From CAZISM01 sp964541895 (GTDB lineage Bacteria; Zhuqueibacterota; Zhuqueibacteria; Residuimicrobiales; Residuimicrobiaceae): DNA of 30,139 nucleotides. The notes below the pieces were generated by a model. That model was not told the origin of the DNA. It searched no databases and worked only from the letters and a program-made list of their open reading frames with translations. Below are positions 1-8,588 of the stretch, one piece after another; the first letter of the stretch is position 1; each line of letters begins with the position of its first letter. A program made the position numbers and the translations under genes. The stretch spans positions 1-30,139 of the forward strand of contig CAZISM010000065.1 of NCBI GenBank assembly GCA_964541895.1, given 5' to 3'.

Positions 1-890
1 ATCTGGGCATCGATATGGACAACGACGGCGCGACGGGCGCCAACAGTTTCTGGTATGAAGCGCATCTGACCCCGGTCGGCTATTTGAAATCGATCGGCGT
101 GGCGGTGGATTCCATCGGCGCTGAAGCGGCGATTTACTGGGGTTGTGACATTGACTGGGGCGCTCAAACCCAGGCCAACGCCGACATGAAGGTTAAATAT
201 GTCGAATACGCGTGGATGGACTGGTCAGACACCAAATGGGAAAACGACGACGACCAGAGCAAGACCATCGTCGGTTCCGAAGTGCCCGGACCGAGCTATG
301 CCAAATCCATGGCCTGGAGCGGTATGTTGCCGGTAGCCGGCAGTGACGTCGAGATGTTCAACGATGACACCACCAGCACGTTCTACGCCGGTCACGGCTG
401 GGGCCATGATTTCATCGAAATGGCCTTTGATCTGCGTCCGTTAAAGATGTACTGGAGCACCAAAGACTATTTCACCGCGGGCAAGGTCTGGGGTATTGCG
501 CCGATGATCGAAACCCCGCTGGACGATTGGGCTATCGATCAGACCACGAGAGGCGTGTTGGTGTACAACGGCAGCGCCACCGCCGTTGAACGTCATGACC
601 TGGCCAAAGTGGACGAGTTCCAGCTGTTCGATAACTACCCGAATCCCTTCAATCCGACGACGAGCATCATGTTCAGCTTGCCGACCAGCAGCCATATTTC
701 GCTGTCGGTTTACAATATGCTCGGCCAGAAGGTGCGCACGCTGGTGGATGAAAAACTGTCCGCCGGCAGCCACACCGTAGCCTGGAACGGTCAGAATGAA
801 ATAGGACAGCCGGTATCGAGCGGCATTTACCTCTATCGCCTCGAAGGCACTTTTGGCGTCAAAACCAAAAAGATGACCTTTATGAAGTAA
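1..890 (+). CDS. Secreted protein with C-terminal sorting (FlgD-like/T9SS type A) domain, 5'-truncated
   Basis: The reading frame is open at the left edge, so only the C-terminal ~296 residues are present. The last ~90 residues match the exported-protein tail common in FCB bacteria: a linker, the motif YPNPFNPTT, a short beta-sandwich with VYNMLGQKVRTL, then SSGIYLYRL and a terminal basic KTKKMTFMK. In that group this domain directs or anchors proteins during outer-membrane secretion. The part before it (WYEAHLTPVGY, WGCDIDWGAQ, many Trp and Asp) is probably extracellular, but I do not recognise its function. The gene ends at a TAA and is followed within 16 bases by a strong intrinsic terminator. 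The sorting domain is certain; the biological role is unknown. Confidence 0.85.
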   Translation, partial: LGIDMDNDGATGANSFWYEAHLTPVGYLKSIGVAVDSIGAEAAIYWGCDIDWGAQTQANADMKVKYVEYAWMDWSDTKWENDDDQSKTIVGSEVPGPSYAKSMAWSGMLPVAGSDVEMFNDDTTSTFYAGHGWGHDFIEMAFDLRPLKMYWSTKDYFTAGKVWGIAPMIETPLDDWAIDQTTRGVLVYNGSATAVERHDLAKVDEFQLFDNYPNPFNPTTSIMFSLPTSSHISLSVYNMLGQKVRTLVDEKLSAGSHTVAWNGQNEIGQPVSSGIYLYRLEGTFGVKTKKMTFMK

Positions 891-898
891 TTATTACC

Positions 899-927
899 TT
901 GAATTAAAAAATGGGATTGCCTATTTT
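899..927 (+). promoter_or_regulatory. Putative sigma70 promoter for the PpiC gene, overlapping the preceding terminator
   Basis: TTGAAT (899-904) and TATTTT (922-927) are separated by exactly 17 bases. They are the only good -35/-10 pair between the terminator and the start at 966. The -10 box is the loop of the terminator hairpin. This is inferred from consensus only. Confidence 0.4.
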
Positions 928-945
928 AGGCAATCCCATTTTTTG
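906..945 (+). terminator. Rho-independent terminator of the secreted-protein gene
   Basis: A perfect 16-bp stem (906-921 with 929-944) encloses the 7-base loop TATTTTA. The A-run on the left and T-run on the right make it work in either orientation. It sits 16 bases after the upstream stop codon. Confidence 0.9.
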
Positions 946-965
946 TATCAGCTGAGGACATGAAC

Positions 966-2408
966 ATGATTTTTCAGCGCAGTCGTTCGCAAAGAGCGGT
1001 ATGGACCGTGTTGGCGACGGCCCTCGTGTGGTTGAACTGTGAAACACCTCGACGGGACATCATCGCCAGGTATAAAGGCGGCGTTGTCACCAAAACGGAA
1101 TACCTGGAGCAGTTTGCGAACGCTCACAAGAACGCGCCGAACGAATTCCCAACCCGGGATAACCTGGAGCGGATTGTCAGAAAAAAGGCGTACGATCAAC
1201 TGGTTCTCGCAGAGGCGCGCAGGAAAATCCCTGCTTCTGATTCCGCGTTCGTCGCGCTGATCGAGAAAAACACGCAACGCATCCTCTATCAGGCGTTTGT
1301 GCAAAAATACATGGTCCGCACCGTGATCAGCGATTCCCTGGTCGCCAAGTACTATCGCGAACTGTATCCGCAGCATAAAATGTCCTACATCATCCGGCCC
1401 GTATTCAAACACGATACGCCGCAACAGCAGAAGGTACAAAAGGACACCATCGAGTATGCCTACCGATTATTGAAACAGGGCAAACCGTTCGCAGCGGTCG
1501 CCAAAACGTATTCGCAGGATTTTACCACCAATTACAAAGGTGGGGAGATAGGGTTCGTGATTCGCGAATCCCTGGGCGACGCGGCCCTGCGCAGCGTGAT
1601 GGATACGCTAAAGGCGTTTCATTATTCAGCGCCGTTCCGGGGGTATGAAGGTTATTATATCCTTCTGAAAGGGGAGGAGAAAACCGGGCAAGCGCTTCCC
1701 TTTGCCGAAGCGGAACCAACCATTCGCAAGGCGCTGAATTACTCCCGCCGGCATGAAGTCAACGAAAAGATCGATCGGGAATACAACAGGCTCAAGGGCA
1801 CTCTGGATCTGCAGGTGTTTCCCTCGGTTGTTAATCGCATCATCATCGCCGCGGGCGGCGATACGACCGGCGACCGGTCGCAGTCATTGAACCTGAAAAA
1901 GCTCTCGGAAGCGGATCTCCTGCTGCCTGTGGGCCGTTTTGCCGGCAAAGAATTCACCGCTTTTGCCGCCCTGCGTGAACGTAAAGGTGCCCCGGAAACG
2001 GCGGTCCAGCTCAGAGAAGCCATCGATCACTATCTGCGCATGCGGGTCTTTGCTCGCCAGGCGACCGCCTTGGGGATGGATCAGCAGCCGGACGTCAAAG
2101 CCGACATTGAGCGCATGACCTCTGGAGTGCTGCTCTCGCTCTTTAATGACCGTTATATCAAACAGGTCATCAACAAAAAGATCGATTCCTTGCGGCTGGC
2201 GGTGGCGCCGGACCTTAAAGAGCGGGCTCGCTACATCCACCAGGAGTCGTTACACATTGAGGATGCCGTGGCCGCGACCATGGAAGCCAGATTGCTGCAG
2301 GAGGCCGGGTTTACCCTTCTGGAGGCCGAAGTGCCGGCCCTGCTGGAGCAGGCCCGACAGCGAAAAATGGAACAGAACCGGACCGCGGCGCGCAAAGCAC
2401 CACAGTGA
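966..2408 (+). CDS. PpiC/parvulin-type peptidyl-prolyl cis-trans isomerase (SurA-like)
   Basis: About 480 residues. The N-terminus has a hydrophobic segment (WTVLATALVWLNC) suggesting export. It ends in Cys, but Asn precedes the Cys, so a standard lipobox is not met and lipidation is doubtful. Residues ~20-130 form a helical SurA_N-like chaperone arm. Residues ~140-250 are a parvulin PPIase domain, shown by MSYIIRPV, LLKQGKPFAAVAKTYSQD, KGGEIGFV and the closing YYILLK. The C-terminal ~200 residues are helical and charged. It probably folds envelope proteins in the periplasm, consistent with its secreted-protein neighbour. Two ATGs lie in frame, at 960 and 966. GAGGA at 954-958 leaves one base before 960 but seven before 966, so 966 is preferred. 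Family assignment is firm; the substrate is unknown. Confidence 0.85.
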   Translation: MIFQRSRSQRAVWTVLATALVWLNCETPRRDIIARYKGGVVTKTEYLEQFANAHKNAPNEFPTRDNLERIVRKKAYDQLVLAEARRKIPASDSAFVALIEKNTQRILYQAFVQKYMVRTVISDSLVAKYYRELYPQHKMSYIIRPVFKHDTPQQQKVQKDTIEYAYRLLKQGKPFAAVAKTYSQDFTTNYKGGEIGFVIRESLGDAALRSVMDTLKAFHYSAPFRGYEGYYILLKGEEKTGQALPFAEAEPTIRKALNYSRRHEVNEKIDREYNRLKGTLDLQVFPSVVNRIIIAAGGDTTGDRSQSLNLKKLSEADLLLPVGRFAGKEFTAFAALRERKGAPETAVQLREAIDHYLRMRVFARQATALGMDQQPDVKADIERMTSGVLLSLFNDRYIKQVINKKIDSLRLAVAPDLKERARYIHQESLHIEDAVAATMEARLLQEAGFTLLEAEVPALLEQARQRKMEQNRTAARKAPQ

Positions 2409-3029
2409 CAGGCTCTCACGGCCATTGGTGAATACCACGAATTGATCGTACGCAAGAACATACTCTGACCATGTCATCTATCCGGACGGGGTGCGCGGGA
2501 CGGTGATAAAAATTGATCCTGAATACCATGAGATCTGGCCAAAAATTTAAAGTGGTTAAAAATGGACGTAACCCGAACACTCTGGGTCTGCTTTGAATCA
2601 AACATTGAACAGGTCTTGCCATTTTACCCGGACGCTTCCGGCTACTATGTCCTGCAGGAGAAAAACGCAGGCAGCAACAAGGTACTCTATGGCGGCAAAG
2701 AGTATGCGATTCTCGGCAAGGGCCGATTGAATGGACTGCTATATGACTTGGATTATGACGAGGAAGCGCATGAACAAAACAGGGAACAAAAAGATGGAAG
2801 GGGTTTTAACTGAGCGTTTGTTTCTTTTACATTCGTTCACTTGGGATCTTTGATGTATCCATTTCGCCATGAAAATTCTCACCCAATCAATGCCGCATCC
2901 TACTTTAAATCATTCCCCTGCTTGTCGGAAAAGCTACATTTTAATGTTAGATTTCGCTAATTTTAAGCCATCTTGATATGTGCAAGATCGAACTGATTTG
3001 ACCAATATCTAGCCCAGCCCGGAGCAAAA
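2409..3029. other. Gene-poor interval with gene-like fragments
   Basis: About 620 bases separate the PpiC and M28 genes. Besides the small ORF at 2562-2813, the + strand has two short protein-like stretches without starts: about 2409-2465 (EYHELIVRKNIL) and about 2461-2550 (VIYPDGVRGTVIKIDPEYHEI), in different frames and interrupted by stops. This fits a decayed gene. From 2814 to 3029 the DNA is AT-richer and I see no gene; it probably holds the promoter of the next gene, but no convincing -35/-10 pair was found. Confidence 0.4.
2562..2813 (+). CDS. Small hypothetical protein, possibly a remnant
   Basis: 83 codons. I do not recognise the product. The protein is acidic and globular-looking, with SGYYVLQEKN, VLYGGKEYAILGKGRLNGLLYDLDY and a charged tail (DEEAHEQNREQKDGRGFN). 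It has no signal peptide or membrane helix. Upstream the frame is closed by a stop at 2529-2531, and no Shine-Dalgarno sequence precedes the ATG. The adjacent stretch in another frame (about 2461-2550) also looks protein-like, so this may be the 3' half of a frameshifted gene rather than an intact one. Confidence 0.4.
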   Translation: MDVTRTLWVCFESNIEQVLPFYPDASGYYVLQEKNAGSNKVLYGGKEYAILGKGRLNGLLYDLDYDEEAHEQNREQKDGRGFN

Positions 3030-4802
3030 ATGAAAAAGATTGCTTTGTTATTAGCTATTTGTGTCATCACCGCCTCTGCCAAAGATCCCAAAGAGATCAC
3101 CATCCCCGAACTGAAAGCGCACGTCGCTTATCTGGCGTCGGACGAACTGCAGGGCCGCAAGCCCGGGCTGCCCGGCGGCGACCAGGCGGCGGACTATATC
3201 AAAAAAGAGCTGAAAAAAAATAAAACAAAGCTGCTGGCCGACAAGGGCTTTCAGCGCATGGAAGTCATCACCTCGGTCAAGGCCGGCGAGCAGAACAGAC
3301 TCTCATTTGCCGATGTTACGGCCAAGCCCATGCAGGATTTTACGCCCCTGGCCTTTTCCGCTACGGCTTCGGCGCAAGGGCCGGTGGCGTTCGCCGGTTA
3401 TGGTTTTGATTTCGAGAACGACTCACTGAAATGGCACGATTATGACGGCCTCGAGGTTAAGGGCCGCTGGGTGATGATTCTGCGCGATGCGCCGGACAAC
3501 GGCGCCCCCAACAGCGGTTATGAATCCTATACCTCGTTGCGCAAAAAAAGCTTTGTTGCCAAGGACAAGGGCGCTGTCGGCGTGCTGTTTGTCTCTGGTG
3601 AAAAATCGGATAAAGAGGATGATCTGCTGCCGTTGCGCTATGACCAGAGTCCGGCCAACGCCGGCATTCCGGTGCTGCACATCAAACGCAGCCTGGCAGA
3701 CAAGCTTCTGGCCGGAGCAGGAAAAACCGTTGCCGAGCTGGAAGCGGCCATCTATGCTGCGAAAAAATCGGCCAGCCTGGCGCTGGACCTGCCGGTTTCG
3801 GCGCAGACCGATGTGGTGCTGCAGCGCGCTGCCACCGCCAACGTCGTGGCCCTTATTCCGGGTAATGACCCGTTTCTGAAAAATGAGTATATCGTGTTGG
3901 GCGCCCATTACGATCATCTTGGTTTGGGCGGGCCAGGCAGCGGCTCCCGCCGTCCGGATACGACGGCGGTCCATAACGGCGCTGACGACAACGCCTCCGG
4001 CGTGTCGGCCATACTGGAAGTGGCGGAAGCGCTGGCGGCCGAGCGCAAGCAATTAAAACGCAGCGTTGTCGTCGTAGCCTTTACCGCTGAAGAGATGGGC
4101 ACCCTGGGCAGCAAATACTTTGTCGACAATCCGCCGGTGCCGCTCCAACAGATAAAATATATGATCAATCTCGATATGGTCGGCCGCATGAAGGTCGAAG
4201 ATAAATCTTTCAGCATCGGCGGCAGCGGCACGGCCGAAGGTATGGAAAACATTTTAAAAGAACTGGCGGAGGCCAAGCCGTATACGATCAAGACCAGTCC
4301 GGAAGGCTACGGACCGTCGGATCATGCCGCGTTTTACGCCAAGGATATCCCGGTGCTGTTTTTCATGGCCGGCATGCACGAGGATTATCATACGCCGGCC
4401 GATGACGCCGATCGATTGAATTATGAAGGCGAAAAGTGGCTGGCCGATTATGTGCTGGATGTGATCCGCACCCTGGCTAATCGACAGGAGACGCTGGCGT
4501 TCAAAGAAGCCGGCCCGAAGACGCAGCCGCAGGGCGGCCGCCGATTCAAAGTCACCCTCGGCATCATGCCGGATTTTGCCTCCGGCGGCGTTAAAGGCGT
4601 TCGCGCTGAAGTGGTGATGCCTGGCCGTCCGGCCAGCCGGGCCGGTATGCAAAAGGGCGACATCATCGTCGCCATCGAGGGCAAACCGGTGAACGACATA
4701 TATGAGTATATGCACCGCCTTGGTGAATTGCGCACGGGCGAGCGCATCAGCGTGGAAATCGTGCGCAACGGCCAGAAAGAAATTCTCATCGTGGAACTGT
4801 AA
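3030..4802 (+). CDS. M28-family zinc exopeptidase with PA and C-terminal PDZ domains
   Basis: 590 residues with a clear signal peptide (MKKIALLLAICVITASA), so exported to the periplasm or surface. A protease-associated (PA) domain spans roughly residues 110-245. The M28 catalytic domain follows, with all co-catalytic zinc ligands visible: H293 (GAHYDH), D319 (NGADDNASG), E354/E355 (TAEEMG), D382 (NLDMVGR) and H454 (EDYHTPADD). Residues ~505-590 form a PDZ domain (VVMPGRPASRAGMQKGDIIVAIEGKPV). M28 enzymes are aminopeptidases or carboxypeptidases that use two zinc ions; here it most likely trims extracellular peptides. GGAG at 3021-3024 supports the ATG at 3030. The gene stands alone, followed by a long hairpin. 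Family is certain; substrate specificity is not. Confidence 0.93.
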   Translation: MKKIALLLAICVITASAKDPKEITIPELKAHVAYLASDELQGRKPGLPGGDQAADYIKKELKKNKTKLLADKGFQRMEVITSVKAGEQNRLSFADVTAKPMQDFTPLAFSATASAQGPVAFAGYGFDFENDSLKWHDYDGLEVKGRWVMILRDAPDNGAPNSGYESYTSLRKKSFVAKDKGAVGVLFVSGEKSDKEDDLLPLRYDQSPANAGIPVLHIKRSLADKLLAGAGKTVAELEAAIYAAKKSASLALDLPVSAQTDVVLQRAATANVVALIPGNDPFLKNEYIVLGAHYDHLGLGGPGSGSRRPDTTAVHNGADDNASGVSAILEVAEALAAERKQLKRSVVVVAFTAEEMGTLGSKYFVDNPPVPLQQIKYMINLDMVGRMKVEDKSFSIGGSGTAEGMENILKELAEAKPYTIKTSPEGYGPSDHAAFYAKDIPVLFFMAGMHEDYHTPADDADRLNYEGEKWLADYVLDVIRTLANRQETLAFKEAGPKTQPQGGRRFKVTLGIMPDFASGGVKGVRAEVVMPGRPASRAGMQKGDIIVAIEGKPVNDIYEYMHRLGELRTGERISVEIVRNGQKEILIVEL

Positions 4803-4816
4803 CCATCAATGGTTTG

Positions 4817-4860
4817 CGTTTGGAAGAGCGGCACAGACCGCTCTTCCAAACGGCGTTTCT
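4817..4860 (+). terminator. Strong hairpin, probable terminator after the M28 gene
   Basis: A perfect 15-bp stem (4817-4831 with 4838-4852) with a 6-base loop CACAGA starts 14 bases after the stop codon. Only a weak T-rich tail (GTTTCTT) follows, so it may be a weak terminator or an mRNA-stabilising stem. Confidence 0.65.
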
Positions 4861-5067
4861 TCCCTCTGCCCACCTTCTTGCCGCTTATCTCTTGCATTAC
4901 GATTTTGAAAACAGTATTTTATTTATAAACCGGAACCAAAACTCAGGGTTGTCGCAAGAGCGTCATGCCACCCGGATGTTCCATAGCCGATGGATCATAC
5001 TAAAAGCGACCACCCGGTGTTTTGTGACGGTCTGCAAAAGTGTCCGGACCAGAAATCAGGAGCCGTA

Positions 5068-7383
5068 ATGAAAAAGACAGTTTGGTTGTGTCTATGCATG
5101 GTTTCTTTCGCCGCCTCGGCGCCCTATTCTGTGAAAACGTTCGATTTGCTGAAACAGAGCGGACTGACCGTGAACGGCGGCGGCCCGATGCTGGTGCGCG
5201 TGGATACGGTGCGAAACCGCATCCTCGCCGCCAACACCTTGACCTCTTCTCTCACCGTGATCGACGGCGCCACGCATCTCGTTCGCAACATTCCCCTGGC
5301 CGGCCGGATTCCGCAGCACCTGAAAGCGGAATGCTGGACCTTGAATGAAAAAAACGGCGACCTCTATATCATCGGCAGCAACTGCCTGTTCCACGTCCGG
5401 GTCCAGCAAGGCCAGGCTCGGCAGATCCTTACCGACAAACAGTATGAAAGCATTGCGGTGGACGACGAGTACGGCACGGTCTTTCTGGCGGGCCGGGAGA
5501 GCAAGGAACTGGCATTTTATCAGCCGGCCAAAGAAAGGTTGACCCTGTTGCCATGGACCGATTTCAGCGAACCCATGGCCAATCTGAATGCGACGCCGCC
5601 GCCGGCCATCCGCAAAGTCGCCGTGGATCCTGTTCTGCATCGCGTGATCGCGGTGGACGGATTTACCTCCCGGATCTATTTCTTTGACAGCAAAAACGGG
5701 AAGCAGCTGAGCCGGCATGAGTTGCTGTTAAGCAAGGGCGGCCGCTGGCATCTGGCAGGATACGACGTCCACCGGCACGCGCTTTATCTGGTCATCGAAA
5801 CCAGCGATCGCCGCGTGGTGGAAGCGGCGCGCATCCATACCGACAACGGCACAGTGGCCATCGTAAAGCTGCCGGAACTGCGTGAAGGGGTGGGGATCCT
5901 GTATAATCCGAATCGCGAAGAGATCTATATCCCCTATGACAACGCCGCCTGCGTACATGTGGTGGATTTTAAGAATCCTGTGCAGGAAATTCCGTTACCG
6001 ACCTTTGGCAATGACGCCACCGCTCTCGACCTGGCCGGACAAAAGCTGTACGTCGCGTCCTGGCCGCAGGGCGATGTGGAGGTTGTTGATCTGGTTCATC
6101 GTCGTTTTGTGAAACGGATCGAGCACAAAGGCATACTGCCTCATATGTTCAGCATGGCTTTTAAACCCCGCGACGGCCTGCTCTACATTCCCAAAGGCGC
6201 CACAGCGGTAAACGGCACTTTTGGAGCGGCCATCACGACGCTGGATCCGGCCAGCGAAGCAACCGCCAAAATATATACCGGCTGGCTGCCCATGGATCTG
6301 GTGGAATGGAAAAACGGCCAGGCCATGCTGGTGTTCAACAACGAAGACCAGGTGGTCGAACTGAACGAGTCCGGATTGATCGGCAAACACCGGTTGCCAT
6401 TTGACTATCCGGTGCAAGCCTGTTTAAATAATGACGGAGATGTTTATCTGTCCTATGGCGCCCATCAATCCTACTGGCCCACTGTATACATCTGGGACGC
6501 GAAAAACGGGATCCTGACCCTGCATCCTGATTTTTCCTGGTATGATCGACGCATCGCCCGCCAGGCGCAAAAAATGGTTTTGGATCGATCCGGTGGCCTC
6601 CATTTCACGCAGAATCCCTGGGGTTCGGAGGAGCAGTTTCTCGCCAACCTGCCGGATCCGGTACGACTGTTTGAAATCGGCACACGCATGTTGCTGGCCG
6701 ACAAGGTGGAGCGCGAGACTACGCAGCGCCTTTTACAGTACGACGCGGATCTGAACCAACTCTATGTTGCGCGCGTGGCTGAAACGGATCAGGATCCGGG
6801 CGTCCTGCAGGTGGTCGACCTGCAAACAAAAAAAGTAATTCAGCGGATTCTCACCGGGCGCTGCCCATCGGATCTGGCGTTTGACGAGCATAACATCTAT
6901 GTATGCAATTTTCTCTCCGGCACCGTGTCGGTGATCGATAAAAAAGAGTTTGCCGCCAAAGAGATCCAGAGCGGCCGTGCGCCGCTCAAGGCGGCTTGCC
7001 TGCAGGGCAACGCCTATGTGATCGATCATCTGGATAACACCCTGCAGCAGATCGGTCACGACGGCGCTGTCTGGCCGATTCCGGCCAAAGGACATGTGGA
7101 TCAGATCGTGGCCTGGGAAGGGCAGCTGCTGCTAACGGTACACGACTCTGACCGACTGACCGTGCTGGTTTTCGATCCGGCAGCCAGGAGTTTTCAGGTT
7201 GTTTTGCAGGATGACTATCCTTATGGCGATACCAGTTTTGCCACGACCAACTCTTCTTTTTATATGACAGGTCAATACGGGGACGTCATCTATAGTTTGA
7301 ACCAGGCACGTAACGATCGTCAGGGCCGGTTGTGGCTGACGGATTTTCTGTCCGGCAAGGTGTTCGTCATCAGCAAAAACTGA
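5068..7383 (+). CDS. Secreted YVTN-type beta-propeller protein
   Basis: 771 residues. The N-terminal MKKTVWLCLCMVSFAASA is a signal peptide. AGGAG at 5058-5062, five bases upstream, fixes the start at 5068 although the frame is open further 5'. The rest is beta-propeller sequence with repeated units of ~45 residues containing I/LYVAxxxxxxVxVVDL-like strands, for example KLYVASWPQGDVEVVDL, IYVCNFLSGTVSVID, LYIIGSNCLFHV and RLWLTDFLSGKVFVI. The length suggests two propellers of six to eight blades. No catalytic motif or heme site is visible. Such proteins usually bind ligands or other envelope proteins. Function unknown; the propeller assignment is solid. Confidence 0.8.
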   Translation: MKKTVWLCLCMVSFAASAPYSVKTFDLLKQSGLTVNGGGPMLVRVDTVRNRILAANTLTSSLTVIDGATHLVRNIPLAGRIPQHLKAECWTLNEKNGDLYIIGSNCLFHVRVQQGQARQILTDKQYESIAVDDEYGTVFLAGRESKELAFYQPAKERLTLLPWTDFSEPMANLNATPPPAIRKVAVDPVLHRVIAVDGFTSRIYFFDSKNGKQLSRHELLLSKGGRWHLAGYDVHRHALYLVIETSDRRVVEAARIHTDNGTVAIVKLPELREGVGILYNPNREEIYIPYDNAACVHVVDFKNPVQEIPLPTFGNDATALDLAGQKLYVASWPQGDVEVVDLVHRRFVKRIEHKGILPHMFSMAFKPRDGLLYIPKGATAVNGTFGAAITTLDPASEATAKIYTGWLPMDLVEWKNGQAMLVFNNEDQVVELNESGLIGKHRLPFDYPVQACLNNDGDVYLSYGAHQSYWPTVYIWDAKNGILTLHPDFSWYDRRIARQAQKMVLDRSGGLHFTQNPWGSEEQFLANLPDPVRLFEIGTRMLLADKVERETTQRLLQYDADLNQLYVARVAETDQDPGVLQVVDLQTKKVIQRILTGRCPSDLAFDEHNIYVCNFLSGTVSVIDKKEFAAKEIQSGRAPLKAACLQGNAYVIDHLDNTLQQIGHDGAVWPIPAKGHVDQIVAWEGQLLLTVHDSDRLTVLVFDPAARSFQVVLQDDYPYGDTSFATTNSSFYMTGQYGDVIYSLNQARNDRQGRLWLTDFLSGKVFVISKN

Positions 7384-7458
7384 TGCCGGCCATAGCGAAT
7401 AACCGTTGTGTCGAGCACCGGCTAATAACAGTTGTTGTGAGAAAGGCAAGCCCGGATT

Positions 7459-8571
7459 ATGCGATCCTGTCATTTGGTCTGTCGTTCTACTGGAGAAACG
7501 TTTTCAGCGCGAGAGCCGCGCTGGTGCAGTCCGCAGGGGGAGCTGCTCGATCTGGTTGTGGTCCCGCACCTGGAGCCGTCGCTGCTGCCTAACCGGCCGC
7601 ACACCTTGTGGCGCTATCGGGAGTGTCTGCCCATCGACCGTGACGAACATATCGTCACGCTCGCAGAGGGATGTACGCCGATCCTGGCCATAACGATCGA
7701 CGGTGTTCCGGTTATGGTAAAGCAGGAGCAGTTGTATCCGACGGGCTCGTACAAGGATCGCGGCGCCGCGGTGCTGATGAGCAAAGTCAGAGAGCTCGGT
7801 ATCAGCCATGTGGTTCAGGATTCGTCGGGCAACGCCGGCTGCGCCATTGCAGCCTATGCTGCCGCGGCTGCGGTGGGATGCGAAATTTTCGTGCCGGAAT
7901 TAACTTCGCCGGCCAAACTGTTACAGATAGAAGCGTATGGTGCGCGATTGCATAAAATACCGGGAGAGCGTCAGGCGGCAGCAGAAGCGGCCCTGGCGGC
8001 CAGCCGGACGAGCTACTACGCCAGCCATGTGTGGAACCCCTTTTTTCTGCACGGCACCAAGACGTTTGCCTATGAAGTCTGGGAACAGCTAGCGGGCCGC
8101 ATCCCGGATGCGATCGTAGTGCCGGTGGGCAACGGCACCTTGCTGCTGGGAGCTTTTATCGGTTTTACGGAATTGCTGGAGATGAATCTCATCGAACGAA
8201 TGCCGCGGCTGTTCGGCGTCCAGGCTGCCGGCTGTGCGCCGCTCTATCATAGCTGGAGCACGGGCCGGACAACAGCTGCTGCCGTCGTAGCAGCGACGCC
8301 GACGCCGGCGGAAGGGATCGCCATCGCCAGACCGGTGCGAGGGGCACAGATCCTCGCGGCGGTTAAAGCGAGCGGCGGCGAAATGGTTGCCGTGGATGAT
8401 GACTGCATCCGTCGGGCCTGGCGGGAGATGGCGCAGAAAGGCTTTTATGTCGAGCCGACCGCTGCGGCTGCCATCGCTGGTGTGCAGGAGATACTGAAAA
8501 CATGGGACGACAGCAAAACAGTGTTGACGGCCTTTACCGGCCACGGATTAAAGTGTAATAAACCCGTATGA
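7459..8571 (+). CDS. Threonine-synthase-like PLP-dependent enzyme
   Basis: 370 residues of fold-type II PLP enzyme. The Schiff-base lysine is K99 in TGSYKDRGA, the phosphate-binding loop is SSGNAGCAIAAYAA, and VVPVGNGTLLLGAF forms the later glycine-rich loop. Threonine synthase (EC 4.2.3.1) makes threonine from O-phosphohomoserine. The N-terminus carries C4, C8 and C23, where many family members have a C-x2-C zinc-ribbon, but here the pattern is degenerate. No other threonine-pathway gene is nearby, so a related reaction (threonine/serine dehydratase, cysteate synthase-like) cannot be excluded. The start is ATG 7459 with only a distant GAAAGG (7441-7446). It overlaps a possible start of the caspase gene (ATGA at 8568-8571), so the two are probably co-transcribed. 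Confidence 0.8.
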   Translation: MRSCHLVCRSTGETFSAREPRWCSPQGELLDLVVVPHLEPSLLPNRPHTLWRYRECLPIDRDEHIVTLAEGCTPILAITIDGVPVMVKQEQLYPTGSYKDRGAAVLMSKVRELGISHVVQDSSGNAGCAIAAYAAAAAVGCEIFVPELTSPAKLLQIEAYGARLHKIPGERQAAAEAALAASRTSYYASHVWNPFFLHGTKTFAYEVWEQLAGRIPDAIVVPVGNGTLLLGAFIGFTELLEMNLIERMPRLFGVQAAGCAPLYHSWSTGRTTAAAVVAATPTPAEGIAIARPVRGAQILAAVKASGGEMVAVDDDCIRRAWREMAQKGFYVEPTAAAAIAGVQEILKTWDDSKTVLTAFTGHGLKCNKPV

Positions 8572-8588
8572 GGAAAAGGGAGGTTGCC

